From: Bugulina stolonifera
Taxonomy: Eukaryota > Bryozoa > Gymnolaemata > Cheilostomatida > Bugulidae
Direction of reading: 5' to 3'
Length of the DNA: 64,000 bases
NCBI GenBank assembly: GCA_935421135.1
Contig: OW285188.1
Span: 15,291,233-15,355,232, forward strand
In this document: positions 42,201 through 54,200 of the stretch, piece by piece
Layout of the letters: the number at the start of each line of letters is the position of its first letter
Position numbering within the stretch: position 1 is the first letter of the stretch
Program-made: the position numbers and the translations under genes
Notes under the pieces: model-generated
Databases searched by the model: none
Told to the model about the DNA's origin: nothing
Seen by the model: the letters and a program-made list of their open reading frames with translations, nothing else

Positions 42201-45200
42201 CAATACCTGTAGTAACTGGCTAACAAACCTCTTGGTTAATTATCAACCGTGGGCATAATATTTTTGTTGCTACCAATACTAAAGGCTGGAAATCAGTGGC
42301 AATATGCCAAGAAAGTGTAGTCTATAGACTATTAACCACCCTGGATAAAACTATTCGAAGTGTGCTGCAAATACAAAACCTGTGTAAAACATCCATCGGA
42401 GAGTTGTCTGTTCTTAATGTAATGTATACTCCGTTTCTGGATATCTGTATCAATGTGAATGTATGATGAGGCTTGAGCAAAACTCTGTACAACGAAAGCT
42501 GTTAACCAAACGCTCTTCCTGTCCCCTCGGCCAGGTCCAAATGCACTGTAGGAGCTGTCATCATGTCTATAGTTCATCTGTCTTTGGTAGCCTGAAAACA
42601 TCAGACAATAAATGAAAGTAATACTTACTCGTACATCAAAAATACAATAATAGACATCATACTGAAAATGATATGCTTATTTGTAATACATACACGTACA
42701 CATGGACATATTATTGTAGGAGTATGTACATGTTTGTAGATGCATGTATTTTACAAGTCATGTAAAACATTTTTATTTCATGTATATCACATATTGTTGC
42801 ATCAAAATGATGGGCTGCATACACTAAGTTACAGATATACAACAAATTGTAATGATAATATTCATAGTAAGAAGTCATAGGCTACCAGTCTTCATATTAT
42901 TGATTGCTTTATCCCTGATGAAAGTGGAGTCTCTACCGCATTCCTCCAAGTACTTTAGTACGAGTATGTTAGGGGCCATTAAAGCTATATTCTGTTCACC
43001 ACATCCATAAGGAATCCGTAGGAGGTCTTCTGTATTCTGTAAAGCTGGACCAATGACATCACCAACTACAGAGATCGAGGACGTGACGGAATCCTCTACC
43101 AGCCAGTCTGAAGGTGGTAATGAGATGGGAAGATGCCTTGTAACCTTTGAACCTAAAACATGTGCATACATGAACATGCGGCACCCGTACATATATGTCA
43201 GATGTACCTCTGCAATAGTGATAATCTACATGCTCAATAAGTGTAAACATTACTATGTACATGTATATATTGAAAACCTGAAAAAACCGGAAAGAAACAT
43301 CATTTGCTAAGGTCGGCACAAAATAAATACATGTAATATTACCTCCTAGCCTCAAGCATTTTTATACTTCTCAAACAAATAAAAGACAAACCTGCAGTTT
43401 CCACACAAACATAATCACTGGTGGAATATTGCCTGGGAACACCTTCAGGTCCTACAATAATAGTCTTCACAATAACATCTTCGACTCCAACCAGCACAGC
43501 ATCTACACTCTGTTCCTGATGACATATGCCTTTGCTCATGTTTAATATTCTAGCCTGTAATACCAAGGTAACACTAATCAAGCAAGTTTTTGGAGTTTCC
43601 TAAAGCTAAGGATGTAGAAAGACTTGCAGACAACAGGTCGATGATCTACACACTTGTCAAAATTTCTTCATAAAGGATCGTTCCATGAACCTAAGTCTCG
43701 ATGCCCAAATGGTAAAATCAAATCCAAATCATCTGATCAATAAAATGACTCTCTACCACATGTGCTCTGGTCCAGAATATAAGTCTCAGATTAAAATTTC
43801 TGTAAACACAATAAAAGTTAGACAGCAATGACTGAAGATTATAAGTCTTGATGGGTGAGACAGCGTTACATTACGCCAGATGGATATTTGTTGTTGCACT
43901 GTATATAATGTTCTATGTATCTCATCCACAAGCCACCTCACATTAGGAATAGACCAAACTAGACTTACCACAGCGGTGATATTGAGAGAACCAACTCGAT
44001 TCAGAATGACTGGAAACTGCTTAGTCACTGTGTCATTACTACACACACAGGTTGTAGATGAAGATATACCAGCCATGTTATAGTCTGTTGAGGGGCTGAC
44101 AGAGATATTCACCTTAGAGCAATTGTAAACAATGTTACAATGTCTTAATTCGAGAAAATCTATTTGCGTGCAGGCAACGATTTGGTTCTATACAGACAAA
44201 GATCGCCTATCACTTTCTGGGATTCAAATCACCTAGTGCAATGGGCCAACTCTTTAGATGTTCACAAACAAATTTCCTTGCAATATAAAAATCTTGGCCA
44301 AAGCCCATACCACCTTAGTAAAAATACAAATATGCAGGCAGTAGAAATGGGAAATTAGTACTAGGTACTAGGTTGGGTATTACATGTAGGTACATATACA
44401 ATGTATGTGTATATCTAAAAATGTTATGTTGCATTATACTGTATATTATGCTATGACTGCTAAAGATGCCCTTTTCCTTCCTATAGATAAACTGAGGTCG
44501 AAAGTCATGTTGAGGCTTAGGCCACTGGTATAGGCCAAGGTACGTTACAGTGTATAATGCCTTCACAACAACAACACTAATCGTACGCATAAGTTTCAAC
44601 TTACAGGCATGCATAAGCTTAGGTAATTGAACACTGTTAGACTGATGGGAACCTCTTCTCCTCTGATCACAGAATATGGTAATGTAGCAGACAAAAAGAA
44701 AGGCTGGTAAGTAGTAATAGTAGCAGGAGAAGCAACTCCTAATCCATCATCTTTGTTGATACACCAGGAATGGGCAACCCATTTTGTGATTGTATGAGGC
44801 AAATTTGTCTCTATGTTAGCATGACCATCTGCACTATAAAAACATATTGATCGCTTATTACGTAATACTGAAATACTGGTTGACATACACCACAAACTAA
44901 GGTCAACACATTCACACTGCAACTTGCACATTCACCACTAAGCTATCTAGTTTTACATGTAAACGACATAATATAATAGATTAAAGGACTCAATTAACAT
45001 ATTTAAGTGAGTATCAACCTCAAAACAGAAAACACAATGAGCTCAATGCCATCACCCTGTTAATATTCTTCCATTGTATCTTGTTTGTTTAACAACATTG
45101 AACTAAAAATAAAAACTAGACGGGCCACATTGATCGACCACTGGATAGAAGACTATGTGTGTAGTGTTAGAACTTCAGTAGAGTGTGTGGTAAGACAGTG

Positions 45201-48200
45201 TTCTACTACTTGCTATTGAGAATCTGCCTAGTTTGCAGAGAATAAAATGATTTAAATTTCTGTTCTCCGAATACAGTATAAATACACTATAGAATGCATG
45301 TACGTACTCAGTTGTGACCGTGTTCCACAGCCATGTCTCGGGGAAGTAGTTCCGTATACGTACTTGCAAGTCAGGAAGTGTTTCTAAGTTCTCAGAGTGA
45401 AGTATTTGTAGAGCTTCTTCGACCTCAGGAGAGACTGGCTTAATAAACGGTTGGGAACGTAAGTGGTGTCCGAATGAATGGGCTATAAATGAACAAGTAC
45501 AATGTATGTGCTTACATGTACATACATTATGTGTGTAGCAACATAACCCTAATTTCAAAGTGCTAATATTTTTATTCTGAATCAAGTTGGGAGCTGAAGT
45601 GTCCTATAAAAGTTGTACCAAGACAGAAAGCTTTCAGAAGCTCTAGTGGTCTTATCTGCTAACAACTTTCTTGTATTCACAGGACTAGTAGTGGAGACCA
45701 GAGCACAGGAACCTTCCTGACTGAAAAACTTTGTAGACATCCAATGCTATTATCATAAGTAACACTTTACATCAATGACCATAACTGTATTTATACCTAT
45801 TAATATAGAGCCATATTACCATACATACCACTGATACAGGGCCTGGTTTCCAGAGTTAGATCTGACAGAACAGCTAGACCAGCCAAATCAAATGCTCTCT
45901 TGGCATCATAATATAAACTCGAAAAATAGCGATTCTAAAACACATTGAAAACCATACATTGTGGTAGCACACACTGGATGTAGATACATTTCATACAATG
46001 CCATGACACACACACAGGCCCACACACTTACTTTACACCTACTTCATACTCCTCATATACTCACTCTATACTTGCTTTATGAATAACTAGAACTTATATT
46101 TTTCACACGAATCCAGCCAGTCTCTTTTATGGTCTCATAAAAGGAAAGACTTAGTTACATATAAAACAGTAACTGAAGCCAGAGTTATATCACACAATAT
46201 AGTTGAAAATATACTTACCTTTGCTACATTACTTACCTTTAATACATTACTTACCTCGGCTACATTACTTTGACAATGGGTACCTTGTGATCTATACCTA
46301 CAATATCAACATCCAGAGCGAAATAAACAGAGCACTTAGCAAAATATTTGTGTTTAGCTAACCGACAACCATAATCATCCAAAGGATACTAACCCAGAAT
46401 ATTGTGAGGGGAGATAATAACTGATCCGATTGGTGACACCTTGTGGAGAGAGTCTGATATCTTCTCCATTGAGATACACACTCTGATCAACAACTCCGTA
46501 AGCACAGAGCGATAATTTGGAAGCTTTGAGTGACATCTTTACATTCTCCCCAGGTTTTCCTATACTTTTGTCAAATTTCACCTTGACCTAAGAAGATACA
46601 TTTACTGTATAATATTGCATAACATTGCATAACACAATGCAGATTTTTACTTCTTCAAGCGTCTTCCACTTTTATATAGGGTAGCTGCTGGCAGAACCTC
46701 TATGTTTAGCCAGAAACATGTATACTGCATACTATATACATGTACATGTATATATAGATAAATTTATAATAATTATGTGCCTACACAGCCGCACTGCCAC
46801 ACTATATCTACTCACCACATTGTCCATACAAGGGGTTATGTAGACGTCAGTGTGATCTGAGACAACCTCTCCATCATCAGATACATAGTAGACTAAGATC
46901 CTAGAGTTAGGAGACATACTAGCTGTAATATGAACACCCACTCTCACAGTCCCATAAAACATCTCATCACTTGAGTTTGTAGGTGGTGGGGTAGGTAGAG
47001 GTGGTGTCGGGGTTGAGGATGCAGACGGTTTAGACTCTCCTAAAGGAAAGATCACACTTCATCGATTGGTATACAGATTATCTGCGATGCACTAAACATG
47101 ACTTAGAGGCCGGAGCGCTAGGTGTAGGCTAATAATGTGGAGGAATTTCTATAGCCTTTGATACTTGTTTGTGGGCAAGAGTTGGAGAGAGTCAATAATG
47201 TATAAAGAAAACAACTTCTCCTGCTTCAGTTGTGGCGAAGAACAACGGCTTTCCCAAATTTCTGCATTTCTGCGTATAACTCAATCTTGCCAGCATGGCA
47301 GAGGCAGAGCCTTCCCCAGTCCAAATACATGTTTCCCTTTTTTAACCTGAGATTAATACTGGGAAGTGTAAATAAGGTAAGTCTTAATGGCAGGGGCTTC
47401 TGCTCCCTAGATACAAGAAACATTGTATACTCGTACAACAAAATTACTCAATAATCTAGAGCAGAAACTACAAGGAGCTAGGACTAATGGATGTTAGCCA
47501 ATCATGCATGGTTGATATGAACTCAAACATAGAATGCAGAAATTTGACATCCATATACATGTACAGCTAAAAAGTTTATTACGTCACAAGCTATTGTCGT
47601 AACAAGCTATTGCCGTAACAAGCTATTGCCGTAACAAGCTATTGCCGTAACAAGCTATTGCCGTAACAAGCTATTGCCGTAACAAGCTATTGCCGTAACA
47701 AGCTATTGCCGTAACAAGCTATTGCCGCTATCAAATATGTGTGAAGCTGTGCACACCATCCATTGGCACAATCCATCCTGATGTACAAGTATATATAAAT
47801 AACAATTTTTATGTTAATATACTTACCCACAACGATTCTTAGATGGCCAAATCTGTCTACTTCAAACCTGCAATAACAACATATCACTAGCATCTGATAA
47901 TACTAGAGACCATCTAAACATGCCTTTGAGATAAAACTTTGAAAGCGATGCTTATTTACAAGAGGGGCGACTGAAGAAGGGCACGATAAATAAAATATTT
48001 AATACAATTCGCCTCAGTAGTGAGTAGAACATTATATTGCATGTATCAAGATATGAATTTTTCAAAGTGAAAAGGACCTACAAACTATTTAGTTTTTGTT
48101 ATGAATCAATGTACCGATACATAGCATAGCATTAGGTACACACCATCGAGAGGGGAGTAACTTCCATGATGAACTATTTGCTTTGGCAGTGTGAGATTTA

Positions 48201-51200
48201 ATCTCTGTGTTGAAAGTAACATTGTGTGAAGAGATATTAGTGATATGACTTGGACCAACCACCTTTAAACATAAATAGCCATGTAGTATGCTGTGTTATA
48301 TTGCTCCACAACTGCACATGTAGGGGCAGTAGATGTGGTAGAAAACTATATGATTGTGTGGCAATTGCACAGCAACACAATGTAACAGATAGGATAATTC
48401 ACCAGTTTGATTACAACCACATAGCAATAAGTACTCCAAAACAACGAAGTAGGATGCAAGACAACACAGTAAATGAGATAGTCTTTGTTCATAAACATGA
48501 CTTTTAGTGTTGATGTATTATATTATTATACAGAGAAGACAACTTCTCCTGCTTCAGATTCACGATCTCACATTTAGCTGAATCAACATCTGAGAAGATC
48601 AAAACTTCTCTATAAAACTGTTGTGAATATTGTGATGGTACGCCCAGTCGTATCTTACATCTGACACTCATTATTGCGTGCATACATGTATATATCTGCT
48701 TGTACTTTACTCTTATATTGTTATATATGATTATATGATTATATCTAAGTCTTTTAATGCCTTTTATACCCATGTACAGAGGCCCGACCTCTCAGAATCC
48801 ATTGATATTCATTTTGTACATGAATTGGACCATTATAAGCAACTTTTGTAGAACCCAACCTATTTTGGGTCGGCCGTCGGGCTTCCGGCGGCCATCTTGT
48901 TGCGCAACTTCCGGACGACCACACGTCGTCTTTTCCCGACGTCACGTCGGCCGGAAGTCCTTATACTATATAAAGGGCACTGTTTTACTGTTCATTGTCT
49001 CAGTCTACACTTGGCTTTCAATAAAGACACATCTATACTTGATACAGGGACTTTCTCTTCCTTTTACTAGGTCATTCGCTTAGCGAACCGCCTACTAGGT
49101 TGAACTACTCTCTTTCATTGTATAGTCTGAAGGTCGGACTTGAGATCAGATGGGTCGTCTTTGGTAGTATTTGGGCTACTGAGACCGCTCGATCTTTCAT
49201 GTAATGCGAAGTCCTATTACCACTCATAGGCACTTCATTTCTGGGTCGATAGTCGTCCAAGGACGACCGCACCAAATCACAGAAACCATTACATTGGTGG
49301 CAGCGGTGGGATTCTAAGGTCGTACTCTTACGATACGAAGAGAAGGAAGGTGACCTCGGCCTCGGGTAACCCGACCGACCTCATTCTTCAATACTTCTAC
49401 GGCGATTAAGGACTCGGACCCGGGAACCTTGGATACGAGAAGGTGACAAACGCTAAAGTGCACCCATAATTCTCGTGGTTCCGCTGGATGTAGCCCGACC
49501 TACGCCGGATCTTCAATCAAAGACCGACCTCGGATCCAGAATAGATTGACGGTACTCAGTACGTCGACTAGGCCGACACGGCCTAACAAATCAAAGAAGT
49601 TTACTCACTACCCGACACCCTACCGACATGGACCAAATTAGGAACCTGCTTCAGCAGGTGATGTACCAAGCCGAGCAGGACCTCAAAACACTCAGTTACA
49701 ATGGACAAGAGGACGTGGAACTCTTCATAGAGGACTTCACCGCTATGGCAGGGCGCTGCAACTGGAATGACAGAGCACGCCTCATACGGTTTAGAGCCGC
49801 CCTACACGGGCCCGCACAAGAATGCGGACGACCCCGATCAGTCGAAGGGATATTTTCCCGACTGAGGGAACAGTATGGACTATCTGCCAGAGAAGCCCGA
49901 TGGAAGCTGTCCACCCTGGAACAGCCAGCCCACACGTCACTCAGAGACTATGCAGCTCTCATCCGTAGACTGATGGCAACAGCCTTTGAAGGAGCACCCC
50001 CTGCATCTTTGGAAGAGTGGACTGTCGAGAAGTTCTGCCTCACAGTCCACAACCGCGGCCTACGCTGGTACTACACATGGTTACAGCCCGATGATATGGA
50101 GGAAGCACTGGAAACCGGAACGGCCTTCCTACGCAACAAGGATGGCAAGGCCAGCCCTCCAAAACCACAAGAGGAGCTTCCCGCCGACCTCCTACGGAAA
50201 GCCCTACATACCCTCCTGCAGAAATGTCAAGAAGCGGATGACGGACCAACGGTCACACCGGAACCCGTCCCAGTAGATGACCCCATTCCTACTGCAGCCG
50301 ACACAGACGACAACCCAGGAGAAGGTGGACTAAACTACAATGGTCGTCCACAGAGGCCGACGGACACATCAGAACCCGTCCCAGTAGATGAACACATTCC
50401 TACTGAGGCCAAGCCCAAGAAGAGTGGACCAAACCACAATGGTCGTCCACAGAGGCCGACGGACGTATCAAAACCCGTCCCAGTGGAAGAACCTATACCC
50501 ACTAGGCCTAAAGACAGGAGTAGCCACTCCAAACGAAAAATCCCACGTATAACTAGCCCATCACACTCCAGGCCGACGGTGTCACCCACACCCGTCACAG
50601 TGGATGAACCTATACCCATTAGGCCAAAACCAGGCAAGAAACGACTCCACTCAAAGCCAGACATAACCGAAGTGACCACAGATCACCCCCCAAGGCTGAA
50701 AGGACGACTCACAAGTCCCGCCCAGTCGGACCAGACCTCACAAGGCAAACCCGACCTGTCCTCAACTCAGAAGGACCAACAGGATCTGGCCACGTCCAGA
50801 TCCGACACTAATCAGCAACTGATTCCCTCCAAAATTCAGTATACCCCGACGGACGACTTATCGTGTGTAGAACTGCCAGACACTACAGTCCAAGTCCGCG
50901 GCCTGAGGATCGACACGGAGCAAACCGTGCTGGACCAGACAGAAGAGCTACCTCTGAACCTCTCGAAGAATGTTCAAGTTTCAATAGCCCGACATGATCC
51001 AGAGGACGCGAAGTATCGCGTAGCCGACCTCCATGACATAATCCCTACGACGGAGATACAGTCTATACTGCCAGCAGTTCAAATACAAAGAGCGAAAAGT
51101 TCTTTTACGGAATTCAGTATTGCCGAACAAGTTCAGCCGAAGATACAGATTGCCGAACTCTCGAAATCCCATGAAGCGGATAAGAAGCAATCGAAGGCAA

Positions 51201-54200
51201 CTATTGCCGTGTTCCCGCGCTTATTTGACGAGTCGAACAAAGAAAATGTGCCTGAGGCATTGCCTACAATTGAGCCAATTGCTCATCCCTCGGCTAGTAT
51301 AAATACGACAGCTCACAGACGAGTAGTCCTTTCTCGTCCAGCACTTCACCGAAGCGCATGTATCCCTACATGTGGCAACCTCTGCACTCTTCGTGTCACT
51401 GGTGAAGCTAATAGCAGCACTCGTATCCTTTCTCATTCTTGTATGGACGAGACGGCTACTCCTTCCAGTACGGATCACTCTAATCAGCCTGTCTCTACAG
51501 CTGAAGGTAAGCAAATCTCAGTGTTACCAGTAAGGACCGAATCAGAATTAGAGGTACAATCAACACCTGTGGGACTGTCAGGCATGAATTCTCTCTCCCT
51601 CCCCACTCGGCATAGACCAGTCGGGACAGAGGAGGATTCCCCTGAACATTCCCACAGGAAAGAGCATGAGTTAGAAGGCGGAGGATACACATCAGATGAA
51701 TTATGTGTTGTAGATGCATCTCCTCTACGGAAGACGCTCACGCCAGACGGCACGCCTCCACCTACTCCACCTCCTGTTACCTCTACCCTGAAGTTAGCTA
51801 CAATTAAGCTGCACAAACTCACCGACAAGCTGCCCATAGAGTCGTCCCAGCATTCCGGAGCCACTAAGCCATGGATTAGTACCTTCACTCAACAAGCCCG
51901 AGACGACTTGGCTAGAAGGAGTCAACCTAACCTCAAATGTGCAAAGTGTGGCTTCTCCGGCACCCTCAAGAGACTGAACATACACATTTGGCAGCACTTT
52001 GCCCGCTTCTACTGCCGCTGCGGACGCAGCTCAGTTAGCCGTGATGCTCTAGGCCATCACTTCAGTCGGAGATCCAGTATCTGTGGGAAACGTCTCTTCC
52101 TCACAGACGGGCCCAGCTATGGGGCCCTCATGGAATGGTGGGGCGTAAAGGATCCCCCACCATTTCTACCATGTCGTCCTACTATGGACGGACAGTCGGG
52201 GACAAATAAACCAGTCTATTTGCCTAGCACCTCCTCCACAAGGAAGCGACCTCCCAAGAGACGGCACAGCCCATCTCCAGAACAGACCCCCGACTCCGCA
52301 CCTTCTGATGCTACCTCCTCCTCTTCCTCGTCGCCTACCACTCCTGCTGGACCTTCTCCCTGGCGACCTCCTGCTAGTACCTCCGCTGTAAGTGTCGGCC
52401 CCCCTGGCCGACGCGGACGTCTACCCTCTTGGAAGACAAGGCCTGCTCCAAGGAAGAGTATGCCTGCTGCTCAGTCAGGCCCTCTCTATGAAGGCTCTCC
52501 ACCCAAGGTCTCATGTGCAGCTTCTTGTACAGCTTCTCCGGTTCTACTAATCGAGCCATTGCAGTCCAGACCCACACTAGAGGTCTCACCGCTCTCCTTA
52601 TACACCTGCCAGGGACCTACTCCGAGCCACTCCAGACTCTCCTGCCGTCCAGTTCCCACCTCCTGCATCTCCTGTACTAACTCAGCCGAATGCCACACGT
52701 CCTGCATCTCCGGATCCGTCGTTCATGCAACAACTTGCTGAACTCAAGCCACGGATTCACTACCTTGCCAGCCGTCAACAGGTGGGGGACACTCTACGCC
52801 AACATCTGGAACCTCTCTATACTCGAGAAATAGCTCTTCGCGAACTAGCCAACCAGCATCTAAACCACCCCAACAACTCCAGCTCGTACAAGCAGACTTG
52901 GATATAGTATCCAGAGAATCTACACTGTATCGTACCCTTCTTAACTTGACACTAGAGACACCCATGACCTAGTGTGAGGGGGCTATGTGATGGTACGCCC
53001 AGTCGTATCTTACATCTGACACTCATTATTGCGTGCATACATGTATATATCTGCTTGTACTTTACTCTTATATTGTTATATATGATTATATGATTATATT
53101 TAAGTCTTTTAATGCCTTTTATACCCATGTACAGAGGCCCGACCTCTCAGAATCCATTGATATTCATTTTGTACATGAATTGGACCATTATAAGCAACTT
53201 TTGTAGAACCCGACCTATTTTGGGTCGGCCGTCGGGCTTCCGGCGGCCATCTTGTTGCGCAACTTCCGGACGACCACACGTCGTCTTTTCCCGACGTCAC
53301 GTCGGCCGGAAGTCCTTATACTATATAAAGGGCACTGTTTAACTGTTCATTGTCTCAGTCTACACTTGGCTTTCAATAAAGACACATCTATACTTGATAC
53401 AGGGACTTTCTCTTCCTTTTACTAGGTCATCCGCTTAGCGAACCGCCTACTAGGTTGAACTACTCTCTTTCATTGTATAGTCTGAAGGTCGGACTTGAGA
53501 TCAGATGGGTCGTCTTTGGTAGTATTTGGGATACTGAGACCGCTCGATCTTTCATGTAATGCGAAGTCCTATTACCACTCATAGGCACTTCATTTCTGGG
53601 TCGATAGTCGTCCAAGGACGACCGCACCAAATTACAGAAACCATTACAATATTAGAGCTAAGAGGATATTAATAGCCCAAGGTCCGATTGGCTGATATGG
53701 TCACTGATTTAGAGGTCAACACAGATGTCTTCAACCGCTCTCTACCAGCACTTACCACCACATTAAGGGTAACCTGCTGTCTTCTTGTGGTTGTATATGC
53801 CAATTCTAACTGAACTTCCTGTCCGCACTGTAGTTCATCTTGCAGAGGCAAAAACTGTATGTGTTTACCAGAGGGAGAGTACCAAGACTCCACACGCTGC
53901 CAAGAGCTCTTTCCATTGCCAGCCAATTCATCAATAGAGCCTTCTCCTGGTTCAGCCTATAACAACAAACCAGTCCACTAGCCAGCTTACAACAGAAAGC
54001 AGCAACCAGAGTCAGGTTCAAAAAGAACTGGCCTACTAGCTGACTGGTGGCATTAGACAAGATTTCAAATGGGCCTCATATATAACAGACATTAGTTGTT
54101 GCTGTGGCTGTGTAGCCACTTTTGCTACGCGTCAAAAATAGTTTTACTCACTGAAACTAATCAGGGGGAAAGTCAATAAGTGTAAATATGGAACTTTTAT

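Larger units (their letters stand above)
44605..48262 (-). other. Thioester gene exons 12-19: bait-type region and A2M domain
   Basis: Exons: 48262-48144, 47867-47827, 47039-46816, 46587-46394, 46297-46255, 45934-45829, 45482-45308, 44833-44605. Exon 14 begins with a proline/threonine-rich insert (about residues 578-602) before RILVYYVSDDGEVVSD. Exon 15 has the family motif CAYGVVDQSVY. Exons 16-18 lie where A2M has its bait region and C3 its anaphylatoxin; they contain few cysteines and no RRRR/RKKR site. Exons 18-19 give YFPETWLWNT and the A2M-type block TYQPFFLSATLPYSVIRGEE. Exons 13 (41 bp) and 16 (43 bp) are micro-exons placed by phase and family alignment, so they are the least certain. 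Confidence 0.78.
48631..53647 (+). mobile_element. Young gag-only LTR retrotransposon (5 kb) in the thioester gene
   Basis: Two 662-bp LTRs bound a 3.7 kb interior. The insertion duplicates AATAT (48626-48630 and 53648-53652). A primer-binding-type sequence TTGGTGGCAGCGGTGGGA follows the 5' LTR and a purine run (GTGTGAGGGGGCTA) precedes the 3' LTR. By eye the LTRs differ at about six positions, about 1%, so the insertion is recent. The interior is GC-richer than the surrounding DNA. The single long frame is Gag-like; no protease, reverse transcriptase, RNase H or integrase motif is present. It must therefore rely on enzymes from another element, like plant TR-GAG or BARE-2 elements. It sits antisense to the host gene between exons 11 and 12. 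Confidence 0.93.

Noticed and set aside
42360..42374. A 15-nt intron in thioester exon 23
   Set aside because: It has GT and AG ends but is below any workable intron length, and the frame is open through it.
45308..46587. Anaphylatoxin domain as in C3
   Set aside because: The exons here lack the six-cysteine pattern and basic cleavage site; only scattered cysteines are present.
47226..47441. Minus-strand open frame of 71 codons between exons 13 and 14 of the thioester gene
   Set aside because: It does not fit the family and the exons on either side join in phase without it. No recognisable domain.
49696..52707. Several minus-strand frames of 60-134 codons under gag
   Set aside because: They are shadows of the long GC-rich gag frame and lack their own features.
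53669..53755. Extension of thioester exon 11 past its donor
   Set aside because: The frame stays open but has no match to the family. A GTAAGT donor at 53755 joins in phase to exon 12.
53647..53955. Retrotransposon insertion disrupting thioester coding sequence
   Set aside because: Once the GTAAGT donor is used the insertion is wholly intronic and the host frame is intact.
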